From Sphingobacterium detergens (GTDB lineage: Bacteria > Bacteroidota > Bacteroidia > Sphingobacteriales > Sphingobacteriaceae): a DNA stretch of 64,000 bases. The stretch is taken from positions 124,001 to 188,000 of the forward strand of contig NZ_RAPY01000004.1 in NCBI RefSeq assembly GCF_003610355.1, written 5' to 3'. The notes beneath the pieces were generated by a model, which saw only the letters and a program-made list of their open reading frames with translations, made no database searches and had not been told where the DNA came from. The position numbers and the translations under genes are program-made. Below, piece after piece: positions 16,783 through 26,071 of this stretch; the stretch's first letter is position 1, and every line of letters begins with the position of its first letter.

Positions 16783-18289
16783 AAAGAGCAATCTGCCCAT
16801 TTTTCTCTTATTTGCGGTATTTGTCATTGCTACTTGCGGGCTTATCTACGAGCTGGTTGCGGGTGCATTGGCGAGCTATTTATTGGGAGATTCAGTCAAG
16901 CAGTTTTCATTTATTATTGGTACCTACCTATTCTCGATGGGGGTGGGATCTTTTTTAGCTAAGTACATCACCAAAAACCTTTTTGACCGGTTTATTGATA
17001 TTGAACTGTTGATCGGTGTCATTGGCGGTTGCAGTTCTGTCGTTTTATTTTTACTGTTTCAGCAGGTCGAACACTTTCAATTTGTACTCTATTTCTTTGT
17101 TTTTCTGACTGGCTGTCTCTGCGGTATGGAGATACCCTTATTGATGAATATTCTAAAAGATAGGGTTCAGTTTAGGGACTTGGTTTCCAATGTATTTGCT
17201 TTTGATTATATCGGCGCATTGATCGCTTCAGTGCTGTTTCCTATCCTGTTGATTCCACGGCTGGGCGTAATGGGAACATCACTATTTTTTGGGATCATCA
17301 ATATTTTGGTAGGTGTCTTTCTATCATTCTATCTCGCTAAAAGACTTAAAAATCCCAATTGGATTAAAGCCAAATCAATAATTTGTCTGGTATTGCTTTC
17401 GGTTGTGTTTTTTTATTCCGATGATTTGCTTAAATATTCCGAAAGTCAATTATATGGGAATAATATTGTCTATAAACATTCTACACCCTATCAGCGTATT
17501 GTTCTAACAGAGAGCAAGGGTGAATATCAATTGTTTCTGAACAATAATTTACAGTTCAACACCAAAGATGAATATCGGTATCATGAGGTTTTGGTGCATC
17601 CAGCGATGTCTATGGCCAAAGATGTATCGAATGTATTGGTATTTGGTGGTGGAGACGGGCTCGCTGTCCGGGAGGTTCTGAAATATCCAGGTGTAAAAAA
17701 GGTTACATTGGTGGATCTGGATGAGGGTATGACCAAATTGTTCCAGACAAATGAACTACTGGTCAGTCACAACAAGGGCTCGCTGAACGACGCAAGGGTA
17801 AAAGTGATCAATCAGGACGCATTTATCTGGGCAAAATCTGCAAAGGAAAAATACGATGTCATGATTATCGATTTTCCGGATCCATCAAACTATAGTCTTG
17901 GAAAATTATATACGACAAGTTTTTATCAAAGTCTATTGCCGCTGATGACACCCTATACTATGGTGTCCGTACAGACAACTTCGCCTTATTTTGCACCCAA
18001 ATCTTACTGGTGTATTCATGAGACAATCAGCACGGTTTTTCCAAATACCGTCGCCTATCATACCTATGTGCCATCCTTCGGCGAATGGGGATTTTGTCTA
18101 TTTTCAGCAGATATGACACAACAATTTAAGCATATTGCCCGGCGGGTGGATAAGCTGCGGTATTACAATTATCATTTTAGAGAACTGACTGAGTTTCCGG
18201 CCGACATGCGTGCGGATCATGTAGAAATAAACCGTTTGGACAATCAGATTTTAGTGCGGTATTTTGATGAAGAATGGAGTAAGATTTAA
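16775..18289 (+). CDS. membrane-bound spermidine synthase-like protein
   Basis: A 504-residue fusion of an N-terminal membrane domain (about seven helices in residues 8-215) to a C-terminal aminopropyltransferase/spermidine synthase domain (about 225-500). The AdoMet/dcAdoMet-binding loop is visible as VFGGGDGLAVREVLK and VTLVDLDEGM. The acidic catalytic loop reads IDFPDPSNYSLGKLYT, corresponding to D-x-[SP]-DP in SpeE. The linked speD would supply the decarboxylated AdoMet. The membrane anchor suggests that the acceptor is at or in the membrane rather than free putrescine, which is inference. It overlaps its neighbours on both sides. Confidence 0.85.
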   Translation: MGKKSNLPIFLLFAVFVIATCGLIYELVAGALASYLLGDSVKQFSFIIGTYLFSMGVGSFLAKYITKNLFDRFIDIELLIGVIGGCSSVVLFLLFQQVEHFQFVLYFFVFLTGCLCGMEIPLLMNILKDRVQFRDLVSNVFAFDYIGALIASVLFPILLIPRLGVMGTSLFFGIINILVGVFLSFYLAKRLKNPNWIKAKSIICLVLLSVVFFYSDDLLKYSESQLYGNNIVYKHSTPYQRIVLTESKGEYQLFLNNNLQFNTKDEYRYHEVLVHPAMSMAKDVSNVLVFGGGDGLAVREVLKYPGVKKVTLVDLDEGMTKLFQTNELLVSHNKGSLNDARVKVINQDAFIWAKSAKEKYDVMIIDFPDPSNYSLGKLYTTSFYQSLLPLMTPYTMVSVQTTSPYFAPKSYWCIHETISTVFPNTVAYHTYVPSFGEWGFCLFSADMTQQFKHIARRVDKLRYYNYHFRELTEFPADMRADHVEINRLDNQILVRYFDEEWSKI

Positions 18290-19895
18290 TCCCTCGCGGC
18301 GTGGTTTTCTCAAGCTCGCATTCTTGGGGGCAATCGGCCTGCAGTTTGCTCAGGCCTGTAAGAAAAAGGTGAACCGTATTTTTTTGCGCCTGACGGGGAC
18401 AGATCATATTTTGGGGCATCGTCTGCGATTCCAGGATTTCCCCAAATCTACAGCAGTGGTTGAAATACCTATTCTGATTCTCGGTGCTGGTGTAACCGGA
18501 CTATCGGCTGCCTATCGTTTGCAACAAAAAGGAATGAACGATTTTCTGCTTTTGGACATGGAGTCTGAAGTAGGAGGCAATGCGCGTCATGGTGAGAATG
18601 CTTATAGTCGTTATCCGCTGGGAGCACATTATCTTCCTATTCCGAATGCTTCCAATAAGGAGTTGCTGCGGTTTTTGGAAGAATCGAAAATTATCGTCGG
18701 CTGGACGGAGGGGGGTGCTCCATTATTTGATGAGGAACAATTGTCCTTTGCTCCGCAGGAACGACTTTTTATCCATAACATCTGGCAGGAAGGCATTGTT
18801 CCCAGCTATGGGTTATCCCAGCAGGAGGCGGCTGAAATTGATCGTTTTATGGCACAGATGGGTCAGTTTAAGCAATTGAAAGGTAGTGATGGAAAGTATG
18901 TTTTTGATATCCCGATGCGCAATGCTTCGCAGTCGGATGATCTCAAAAGATTGGATGTCCTGACGATGCGTTCATGGATGGAATCAGAGGGGTATAAGAC
19001 GGAATCTGTTTTTAGTTATGTGAACTACTGTTGTCGTGACGATTATGGTACCGGTATCGCAGCTACTTCTGCTTTTGCTGCTATACATTACTTTGCGAGC
19101 CGAAAGCACGATTGGTCTGCCTACCAGGATCTGGTGCTTACCTGGCAGGAAGGGAATGGGCGATTGGTCAGCCATTTAAAAAAATATGCGGATGGTAGGG
19201 TATTGAATAAACATCTGGCTTATCAGATACATGTTGGGCAAGATGCTGTGGAAGTGTCAGTCTTCGACGATAAAGCGAAATTGTCAAAGACCATCAGAGC
19301 CCAGAAGGTGATCAATTGTTGCCCACAGTTTGTCAATCAGTATCTATTGCCAAACCGTACGGCATTGACGAAAAAATTTCATTATGCACCTTGGATCGTA
19401 GCGACTATTGTCTTGCATCGTTTCCCTTTTACAGATGGTGCGACACTTTCCTGGGAAAATATTATTTATAACGGAAAGGGATTGGGTTATGTCTATGATC
19501 AGCACCAGAGCCTAAATCAGCTGCAAAGCCCTTTTGTGATTACCTATTATCATAGTCTGGGAGATGGGGACCTCAACGGAAACCGGAAGCAACTATATCA
19601 GTGGACAGATCAGCAATGGAGAGAGTTTATTATGGAAGATCTGGAGAAGGCGCATTATGGAATAGAAAATGAAGTCATCAGTATTGAAATTTTTCGACAC
19701 GGGCATGGTATGATCAGCCCTGTCAGTGGTTTTCTATCAGACGAAGCGCGTATCGAACTGACAAAACCTATTGCTGATAAAGTCTATTTTGCACATTCTG
19801 ATTTAAGTGGTATATCTATCTTTGAGGAAGCCTTTTATCAGGGAATCACCATAACCGATCAGGTTTTAGCTGACCTTGGTCAAAAGGAAGCATAG
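18267..19895 (+). CDS. Tat-exported lipoprotein FAD-dependent amine oxidase-like protein
   Basis: A 542-residue flavoprotein. The N-terminus has a twin-arginine lipoprotein signal (SRRGFLKLAFLGAIGLQFAQAC, cited in two halves as SRRGFLKLAF and LGAIGLQFAQAC), so a folded, FAD-loaded protein should be exported and anchored by its Cys. The dinucleotide-binding motif ILGAGVTGLSAAYRL follows near residue 73, then GGNARHGE typical of flavin amine oxidases and phytoene-desaturase-like enzymes. ATG 18267 is used rather than the TTG before it. It overlaps the SpeE-like gene by 23 bases and ends the operon. It may oxidise a polyamine-like product of the upstream enzymes; that is inference. Confidence 0.85.
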   Translation: MKNGVRFNPSRRGFLKLAFLGAIGLQFAQACKKKVNRIFLRLTGTDHILGHRLRFQDFPKSTAVVEIPILILGAGVTGLSAAYRLQQKGMNDFLLLDMESEVGGNARHGENAYSRYPLGAHYLPIPNASNKELLRFLEESKIIVGWTEGGAPLFDEEQLSFAPQERLFIHNIWQEGIVPSYGLSQQEAAEIDRFMAQMGQFKQLKGSDGKYVFDIPMRNASQSDDLKRLDVLTMRSWMESEGYKTESVFSYVNYCCRDDYGTGIAATSAFAAIHYFASRKHDWSAYQDLVLTWQEGNGRLVSHLKKYADGRVLNKHLAYQIHVGQDAVEVSVFDDKAKLSKTIRAQKVINCCPQFVNQYLLPNRTALTKKFHYAPWIVATIVLHRFPFTDGATLSWENIIYNGKGLGYVYDQHQSLNQLQSPFVITYYHSLGDGDLNGNRKQLYQWTDQQWREFIMEDLEKAHYGIENEVISIEIFRHGHGMISPVSGFLSDEARIELTKPIADKVYFAHSDLSGISIFEEAFYQGITITDQVLADLGQKEA

Positions 19896-19996
19896 CTGTC
19901 AGTCTATGCTTCCGGATTCCTGTAGGTGTGCAATAGGTATTGCGTCCCCGATATTTTTATAGGTTTGCTTATCTGTAGTATTGTGCACCGAAGCTT

Positions 19997-20899
19997 TTAT
20001 AGGCTTAATAGTACCTGCCATGCTTTATCTAATTGCTCTGTATCCAACAATTGCGCCGCGTATTCATGTACTTTTTTTGTCATTTGTGGTGAATCTTGCT
20101 GAAAGTTCAGTCGGAGGTAGTTTAAATATTTATCCTCCTGGGAGGCCTGCTCTACGACCGGTAAGGATTCTACATTGGCCAGTAACCCGAGATGGTTTCC
20201 GGTAAGTACTTTGGAAAGGCGAATACTTTCGGGCAGCTGATCTACGCCAATACCCAGACTGCGGAGTGGTTTAGGAACAATAAAGAGGTTTTCATTGGTT
20301 ACACGGCAGTACCAATCGCCGCCGAGTCGGGCGACCAGATCTAGCTCCTCTTGTTTTATCGTATTGTTTTTGTGCAAGAGTTCTCTGTGCACATGCATAT
20401 AAAGTACTTCTGCTATAACGAGATTTCCTGCGCCGGGTTCGTCGCTCAGGGCGATCACTTCTCTTACACGACATTCCAGTTGAACCGGAGATTCCGCTAC
20501 CCGCGGTGGACGAACGTGTAATGATGGGATCGGTGTAAATCCAGATTTGTCAAATTCATTTACCTCCTTGCCGTACTCTGTACTGGCCAGTGACTGTTGC
20601 TGTACCATCGCATAGTTTACGATATTGATGACGACCTCATTGACTTCCTGAATATTGTCCAGTGTATGCTTGGTACTGCCATCACGCATGCGACGCAAGG
20701 GTGAGAATACGCATATTGGTGGTTGATGTGACATCAGATTGAAGTAGCTGAAGGGACTCAGGTTGACATTGCCCGCTGCATCGATGGTACTCGCAAAACA
20801 GATGGGACGAGGCGCAATAGCATATTTGATTAAATTATCAATGATGGCTTTATCAGCCGAGGACTCAAATGTGACTGTATCGAAAGAAGAAGAATTCAT
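19997..20899 (-). CDS. flavin reductase family protein (FMN-binding)
   Basis: A 300-residue protein of the flavin reductase-like/FMN-binding split-barrel family. Visible family signs are IAPRPICFASTIDAAGNVNLSPFSYFN (in pieces IAPRPICFAST and NLSPFSYFN), PPICVFSP and ENLFIVPKPLRSLGIG. ATG 20899 leaves a 13-base gap to the fumarylacetoacetase-like gene; a longer form starting at 20932 would overlap it, and the shorter is preferred. In many bacteria this family sits with homogentisate-pathway genes, where its role is not settled. It is second in a two-gene minus-strand unit. Confidence 0.83.
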   Translation of the reverse strand: MNSSSFDTVTFESSADKAIIDNLIKYAIAPRPICFASTIDAAGNVNLSPFSYFNLMSHQPPICVFSPLRRMRDGSTKHTLDNIQEVNEVVINIVNYAMVQQQSLASTEYGKEVNEFDKSGFTPIPSLHVRPPRVAESPVQLECRVREVIALSDEPGAGNLVIAEVLYMHVHRELLHKNNTIKQEELDLVARLGGDWYCRVTNENLFIVPKPLRSLGIGVDQLPESIRLSKVLTGNHLGLLANVESLPVVEQASQEDKYLNYLRLNFQQDSPQMTKKVHEYAAQLLDTEQLDKAWQVLLSL

Positions 20900-20912
20900 T
20901 TTTTGAATAGAT

Positions 20913-21887
20913 TTATTGGTGGTATAATACAACGGAATTGGAAAGCTTGCCCAAACCTGTTACTTCCAGCTCGATCTGGTCGCCTACCTGCAACCATTGA
21001 TCCTGATGAGCAGGATTCTCCAAGCGTCCAGTGCCGTTGAGTTCTAAAAAACATCCTGTTCCAACTGTTCCGGAGCCGATCACATCTCCCGGAAAGAGAC
21101 GTACACCATAGGAGACGCGTTCGATAATTTCGGCAAATGTCCAGTGCATCGTAGCAAAATTGCCGGAAGAAACCTGTTGACCATTCACGCGGCATGACAT
21201 GTCGAGATTGTATCTGTCACCAATATGATCTCCTGAAGAATTAATTTTATAAGGTTCCAATTCGTCTTTGGTGACTAGCCATGGACCAATTGCCGTAGCA
21301 AAATCCTTTCCTTTGGCTGGCCCCAAGCTTAATTTCATCTCGTCCATCTGGAGCTTTCGCGCGCTAAAATCATTCATGATCATGTATCCGGCAATATATT
21401 TATCAGCCTCTGAGGCAGGGATATTTATACCTGTTTTATTGATTACGATGGCCACTTCAAGTTCAAAATCCAGTTGCTCAAGATGCAGTGGCATACATTG
21501 TATTGGTCCTGGGCCTTGTATGGCCTGATGATTGGAGAAGTAAAAAACAGGAAATTCATCGAATTCCGGAATCATATCCAGTCCGCGGTTTCTTCTTGAG
21601 GTCGCTACGTGCTGCCGAAAAGCATAGGCATCACGCACCGATGTCGGATGCGGTATCGGTGCAACAAGCTGACTATCTTGTAATAACTGGTAAGGTCTGG
21701 ACATCCGTCCCTTCAGCAATGCACTATGATAGTACTTTAAATCATTTATGGCTTTATCTCCACGGATCAAAAAATCAGCCATATCGGTCGGAAGGGAAGG
21801 GGCTATCTCCGAGCAGGTATATACCCGGTCATTGATTATAATACCTAATTCATGTTGGCCATTTTTCGTGCACGTAACAATTCTCAT
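20913..21887 (-). CDS. fumarylacetoacetate hydrolase family protein
   Basis: Predicted to hydrolyse fumarylacetoacetate to fumarate and acetoacetate, the last step of tyrosine breakdown. The protein has 324 residues, the short bacterial form. The metal site is seen in LDFELEVAIVI (two Glu) and the following FSARKLQMDE region with DFATAIGPW. GDVIGSGTVGTGCFLELNG near the C-terminus is family-typical. The gene diverges from hmgA across a 313-base control region. The adjacent homogentisate dioxygenase and HPP dioxygenase genes make the substrate assignment likely. Confidence 0.9.
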   Translation of the reverse strand: MRIVTCTKNGQHELGIIINDRVYTCSEIAPSLPTDMADFLIRGDKAINDLKYYHSALLKGRMSRPYQLLQDSQLVAPIPHPTSVRDAYAFRQHVATSRRNRGLDMIPEFDEFPVFYFSNHQAIQGPGPIQCMPLHLEQLDFELEVAIVINKTGINIPASEADKYIAGYMIMNDFSARKLQMDEMKLSLGPAKGKDFATAIGPWLVTKDELEPYKINSSGDHIGDRYNLDMSCRVNGQQVSSGNFATMHWTFAEIIERVSYGVRLFPGDVIGSGTVGTGCFLELNGTGRLENPAHQDQWLQVGDQIELEVTGLGKLSNSVVLYHQ

Positions 21888-22021
21888 ATCGGAATATTCT
21901 ATTGGTTATTCAATCTTTGAATGCGACACAAATATATCGTATAAGTTTTGAAAAAAATATTTCTTCACTTGAAAACAGAAAAATATTCTTACCTTTATTA
22001 TAACATTATAAACTAGTAAAA

Positions 22022-22117
22022 ATGATCAATCGTGGAATACATCGCTTTGCGTCATCCATGCCCTATATTGCTTTTAATAGAGCAATTATAGCTGATATCG
22101 TTTTTGCCCAATACTAA
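22022..22117 (+). CDS. possible 31-residue leader peptide of hmgA
   Basis: A short open frame in the hmgA 5' region that ends in Ala-Gln-Tyr-stop, with a second Tyr at residue 15 (SMPYIAFNRAII). The stop codon lies 15 bases before a perfect 8-bp hairpin at 22132-22154. The layout recalls a leader peptide, but it has only two Tyr codons, so chance is quite possible. Confidence 0.25.
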   Translation: MINRGIHRFASSMPYIAFNRAIIADIVFAQY

Positions 22118-22131
22118 TCCCCTCGAATTTT

Positions 22132-22154
22132 TTGCCAATCGATGCTATTGGCAA
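22132..22154 (+). promoter_or_regulatory. hairpin in the hmgA 5' region
   Basis: TTGCCAAT (22132-22139) and ATTGGCAA (22147-22154) form a perfect 8-bp stem with a 7-base loop, 47 bases before the hmgA start. Its 3' arm could also pair with TTGCCCAAT at 22105-22113 (one bulged C). No T-run follows directly. It could equally be a dyad operator in the fahA-hmgA divergent region. Confidence 0.4.
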
Positions 22155-22200
22155 CGTTGATATTCATTTATTTTTTATAACCGTTTTAAATTGTAGAATT

Positions 22201-23358
22201 ATGCCATTTTATGTTAAACAAGGGCAAATTCCAGCACAGCGACATACTGTTTTTAGAAAGCCCGATCATACGCTCTATGCTGAAGAATTGGTTTCTACCC
22301 ATGGCTTTTCCAGTCTTTATTCGCTCGTGTATCATTGCCATCCGCCTACGTTGGTCAAACAGATCCGTGAACCTTATGATGTTACTCCAAAGATTGCCCG
22401 TGAAAAACATCTTAAACATACCAGTTTAAAAGGATTTCAGGTTCAGGCCAAAGATGATTATCTGGAAAGCCGTACACCTGTTCTGGTCAACCAGGACCTA
22501 CACATTTCACTGGCTGCTCCCCGTCAGTCCATGACGGATTATTTTTATAAAAATAGCCAAGCCGATGAAATTATTTTCGTGCACCAGGGAACAGGGAAAC
22601 TCAAGACGGGCTACGGAAGTATTCCTTTTCAGTATGGTGATTATCTGGTTGTCCCCAGGGGTACAATTTACCAGATGGAATTTGATCAGACAGACAACCG
22701 ATTATTTATTGTTGAATCGTTTTCGCCGGTACGTACGCCAAAGCGGTATCGTAATGAATTTGGCCAGCTGATGGAGCATGCTCCCTTTTTTGAGCGGGAT
22801 ATCCGTGTACCACAGGATCTGGAAACTTTTGACCAGCTTGGTGATTTTGAGGTGAAAATCAAGAAACAGGGATTGATTTATCCTTACATCTATGGAAGCC
22901 ATCCTTTTGATTTTATTGGTTGGGATGGCTATCATTTCCCTTGGGCATTTTCCATTCATGACTTTATGCCAATTACCGGAAAATTGCATCAGCCACCACC
23001 TGTTCATCAGACTTTTGAGACTGATACCTTTGTGTTATGTAGTTTTTGTCCACGTCTGTATGACTACCATCCAAAAGCCGTACCCGCGCCTTATAACCAC
23101 AGCAATGTAGACTCGGATGAAGTGCTATATTATGTGGATGGTGATTTTATGAGCCGGAAATCGGTTGAAAAAGGACAGATTACATTACATCCGGGTGGTA
23201 TCCCGCATGGACCACACCCCGGTACGGTCGAAAAAAGTATTGGACAAGTTAAAACCGAGGAACTTGCGGTCATGATCGATCCTTTCCGTCCCCTGATGCT
23301 GACCGAAGAGGCGTTAAAAATTGAAGATCCCGATTACTTTAAATCCTGGATGAGTTAA
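22201..23358 (+). CDS. hmgA: homogentisate 1,2-dioxygenase
   Basis: Ring-opening Fe(II) dioxygenase converting homogentisate to maleylacetoacetate. The protein has 385 residues from ATG 22201. Conserved signs include YSLVYHCHPPT, GKLKTGYGSIPFQYGDYLVVPRGT and the C-terminal metal region PYNHSNVDSDEVLYYVDGDF (in pieces) with GGIPHGPHPG. The frame is open 23 codons further upstream from a TTG, but that part crosses a hairpin and has no homology features, so the ATG is used. HPP dioxygenase follows 29 bases downstream, giving the pathway order in one operon. Confidence 0.95.
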   Translation: MPFYVKQGQIPAQRHTVFRKPDHTLYAEELVSTHGFSSLYSLVYHCHPPTLVKQIREPYDVTPKIAREKHLKHTSLKGFQVQAKDDYLESRTPVLVNQDLHISLAAPRQSMTDYFYKNSQADEIIFVHQGTGKLKTGYGSIPFQYGDYLVVPRGTIYQMEFDQTDNRLFIVESFSPVRTPKRYRNEFGQLMEHAPFFERDIRVPQDLETFDQLGDFEVKIKKQGLIYPYIYGSHPFDFIGWDGYHFPWAFSIHDFMPITGKLHQPPPVHQTFETDTFVLCSFCPRLYDYHPKAVPAPYNHSNVDSDEVLYYVDGDFMSRKSVEKGQITLHPGGIPHGPHPGTVEKSIGQVKTEELAVMIDPFRPLMLTEEALKIEDPDYFKSWMS

Positions 23359-23387
23359 GTTAAATACGAATAACCTTTATATAAATT

Positions 23388-24515
23388 ATGGCAAATACAT
23401 TTGCAGAGAAGATTGCCCAAGCGCAAGATTTTCTACCTATTAATGGAACCGATTACATTGAATTTTATGTGGGGAATGCGAAGCAGGCCGCACATTATTA
23501 CAAAACTGCCTTTGGTTTTCAGTCGGAGGCTTATGCAGGGCCAGAGACCGGTATTAGAGACCGTGCATCTTATGTTTTAAAGCAAGATAAAATACGGCTG
23601 GTGCTGACCACAGCCCTTAAATCAGACCATCCTATTGCTGAGCATGTCAAAAAGCATGGCGATGGCGTCAAAATATTGGCTTTATGGGTTGATGATGCCC
23701 GCAAATCATTTGAGGAAACGACCAAAAGGGGAGCAAAAGTCTATCAGGAACCGCAACTTCTCAAAGATGAACAAGGGGAGGTCTGGACTGCAGGGATATA
23801 CACTTATGGAGAAACAGTGCACCTTTTTGTGGAGCGAAAGAACTACAATGGTTTATTTATGCCCGGATATGAAAAATGGGAAAGCGACTATAACCCAGCA
23901 GAGACCGGTTTGCTCTATGTCGATCATTGCGTAGGTAATGTAGGCTGGAATAAAATGAATGAAACAGTTCAATGGTATCAGGATGTGATGGGCTTTGTCA
24001 ACATCCTGTCCTTTGATGATAAGCAGATCAATACCGAATATTCGGCATTGATGAGTAAGGTGATGAGTAATGGCAATGGCTATGTAAAATTTCCGATCAA
24101 TGAACCTGCTGAGGGAAAAAAGAAATCTCAAATTGAGGAATATCTTGAATTCTATGAGGGTGAGGGTGTGCAGCATGCGGCATTGGCAACGAAGGATATT
24201 GTACGTACGGTGCGGGAACTTAAATCCAGAGGGGTTGAATTTCTAGGAGCTCCTCCAGAAGCATATTATGACATGCTACCAGAAAGGGTTGGAGCAATAG
24301 ATGAGGAAATCCGGATTATCCAAGAACTGGGTATTTTGGTGGATCGTGACGAAGAGGGGTATCTCCTTCAGATTTTTACCAAACCTGTAGAGGATAGGCC
24401 AACTTTATTCTATGAGATTATTCAGCGAAAAGGCGCACAGAGTTTTGGCGCCGGCAATTTTAAGGCACTTTTTGAAGCAATCGAACGTGAACAGGAACGC
24501 AGAGGTAATCTATAA
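23388..24515 (+). CDS. hppD: 4-hydroxyphenylpyruvate dioxygenase
   Basis: Converts 4-hydroxyphenylpyruvate to homogentisate. The protein has 375 residues with the two-domain vicinal-oxygen-chelate fold. Fe ligands are visible as His in LLYVDHCVGNV (about residue 180), His in GVQHAALATKD (about 262) and Glu in PTLFYEIIQRKG (about 342). The C-terminal helix GAGNFKALFEAIE closes the active site. It lies between hmgA and an amino-acid dehydrogenase, 4 bases before the latter. The maleylacetoacetate isomerase and aromatic transaminase of the pathway are not in this window. Confidence 0.96.
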   Translation: MANTFAEKIAQAQDFLPINGTDYIEFYVGNAKQAAHYYKTAFGFQSEAYAGPETGIRDRASYVLKQDKIRLVLTTALKSDHPIAEHVKKHGDGVKILALWVDDARKSFEETTKRGAKVYQEPQLLKDEQGEVWTAGIYTYGETVHLFVERKNYNGLFMPGYEKWESDYNPAETGLLYVDHCVGNVGWNKMNETVQWYQDVMGFVNILSFDDKQINTEYSALMSKVMSNGNGYVKFPINEPAEGKKKSQIEEYLEFYEGEGVQHAALATKDIVRTVRELKSRGVEFLGAPPEAYYDMLPERVGAIDEEIRIIQELGILVDRDEEGYLLQIFTKPVEDRPTLFYEIIQRKGAQSFGAGNFKALFEAIEREQERRGNL

Positions 24516-24519
24516 GGAT

Positions 24520-25755
24520 ATGTTGGGTATGAAAGAATTATTGCGTGCATTTGAGCACCGGAGTCCGGAAATCGTATTTGAGTGGAAAGATAGTGAAACT
24601 GATGCCAAAGGATGGATTGTTATCAATTCGTTGCGGGGCGGTGCAGCGGGTGGAGGCACACGGATGCGTGCAGGCCTGGATCGGCATGAAGTAGAGTCCC
24701 TTGCTAAAACAATGGAAGTAAAGTTTACGGTTTCAGGCCCCGCTATCGGTGGTGCCAAATCTGGTATCGACTTTGACCCACATGATCCACGCAAAAATGA
24801 GGTTTTAGACCGTTGGTTTAAGGTGGTAACACCGTTATTAAAAAATTACTATGGTACAGGAGGGGATCTTAATATCGATGAAATCCATGATGTCATTCCA
24901 TTGACTGAAGAATATGGCCTATGGCATCCACAGGAAGGTATCTTGAATGGACATTTTAAGGTAAATGAGAGCAACCGTATCCACCAAATAGGACAGTTGC
25001 GCTATGGAGTGTCCAAAGTATTGGAAGATAATACCTACAGTCCGGATTTAAAGCGTAAATATAAGGTTGCAGACATGATAACAGGCTATGGAGTTTCTGA
25101 ATCTATCCGCCATTATTATCAACTTTTTGGAAGTAACTGTATAGGAAAACGTGCAGTCATCCAAGGCTGGGGAAATGTTGCCGCCGCCGCAGCTTTCTAC
25201 CTCTCTAAGCTGGGCGTGAAAATTGTCGGAATTATCGATCGGGCTGGTGGTTTAATCAATCGGGAAGGTTTCAGCGAAGCGGAGATTACACAATTATTCC
25301 TGGATCGCAAGGGAAATGAGCTTAATTCACCGGATTTGATGTCTTTTGAGCAGATTCAGAAAGAAATATGGGGATTGAAGACCGATATCTTTGTTCCAGC
25401 AGCAGCATCACGTTTGGTTTCAAAAGATCAGATCCAGCAGCTCCTTGAAAATGGGCTTGAAGTCATTGCTTCTGGTGCAAATGTCCCTTTTGCTGATCAG
25501 GAAATATTCTATGGTCCAGTGATGGAGTTTGCTGATCAGCATGTTGCGGTGATCCCTGATTTTATCGCTAATTGTGGTATGGCAAGGGTATTTGCTTATT
25601 TAATGCAGCGAAATATAGAAATGAGTGATGATGCGATCTTCTCTGACGTTTCAAAGGTGATTTTTGAGGCTTTAAAAAAAATAAGAGATTCTTCGGCAGA
25701 CCGTACACAGATCTCTTCGAGAGCGTATGAAATCGCATTGAAACAATTGATCTGA
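24520..25755 (+). CDS. Glu/Leu/Phe/Val dehydrogenase family protein
   Basis: An NAD(P)-dependent amino-acid dehydrogenase of 411 residues. The dimerisation/catalytic domain has INSLRGGAAGGGTRMRAGL (in pieces RGGAAGGGTRM and RAGLDRHEV), the catalytic-region EVKFTVSGPAIGGAKSGID and GTGGDLNIDE. The Rossmann part has VIQGWGNVAAAAAFYL and PAAASRLV. ATG 24520 follows hppD by 4 bases; ATG 24529 is an alternative. Placement in the tyrosine catabolic operon suggests deamination of aromatic or branched-chain amino acids feeding HPP, which is inference. Confidence 0.87.
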   Translation: MLGMKELLRAFEHRSPEIVFEWKDSETDAKGWIVINSLRGGAAGGGTRMRAGLDRHEVESLAKTMEVKFTVSGPAIGGAKSGIDFDPHDPRKNEVLDRWFKVVTPLLKNYYGTGGDLNIDEIHDVIPLTEEYGLWHPQEGILNGHFKVNESNRIHQIGQLRYGVSKVLEDNTYSPDLKRKYKVADMITGYGVSESIRHYYQLFGSNCIGKRAVIQGWGNVAAAAAFYLSKLGVKIVGIIDRAGGLINREGFSEAEITQLFLDRKGNELNSPDLMSFEQIQKEIWGLKTDIFVPAAASRLVSKDQIQQLLENGLEVIASGANVPFADQEIFYGPVMEFADQHVAVIPDFIANCGMARVFAYLMQRNIEMSDDAIFSDVSKVIFEALKKIRDSSADRTQISSRAYEIALKQLI

Positions 25756-25780
25756 TTCTTTTACAGGAGTCGTTAAACGA

Positions 25781-25843
25781 AAAACACTTGAAGCGGGGAA
25801 CTTCAAGTGTTTTAACTAACCAATTATTAACCTAAATTTATGA
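25781..25843. repeat. hairpin-plus-tail repeat, copy 1
   Basis: A perfect 13-bp stem (AAAACACTTGAAG at 25781-25793, CTTCAAGTGTTTT at 25801-25813) with loop CGGGGAA, followed by the conserved tail AACTAACCAATTATTAACC + TAAATTTATGA at 25814-25843. It may also end transcription of the preceding dehydrogenase gene. The ATG in the tail opens a frame of only three codons. Confidence 0.8.
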
Positions 25844-26071
25844 ATGCTTAAAACAGTGCAATACCTGTGCCAAAACTTATTTACCTAAGATGAATAAATT
25901 GTCATTTTTTTGTTAACTTATAATTTCGCTTCTATTTTGGATAAACACCTGATTTTGCTGATTTCCAAAACTGATTCTCGAATGAATCGTCGTAGGTGGC
26001 AGATGTGTTAAAGTATGCGGATATACCAAGGGTTATTACTGTTGGTTTTGTTGTAAACTGTTGATAAACAG

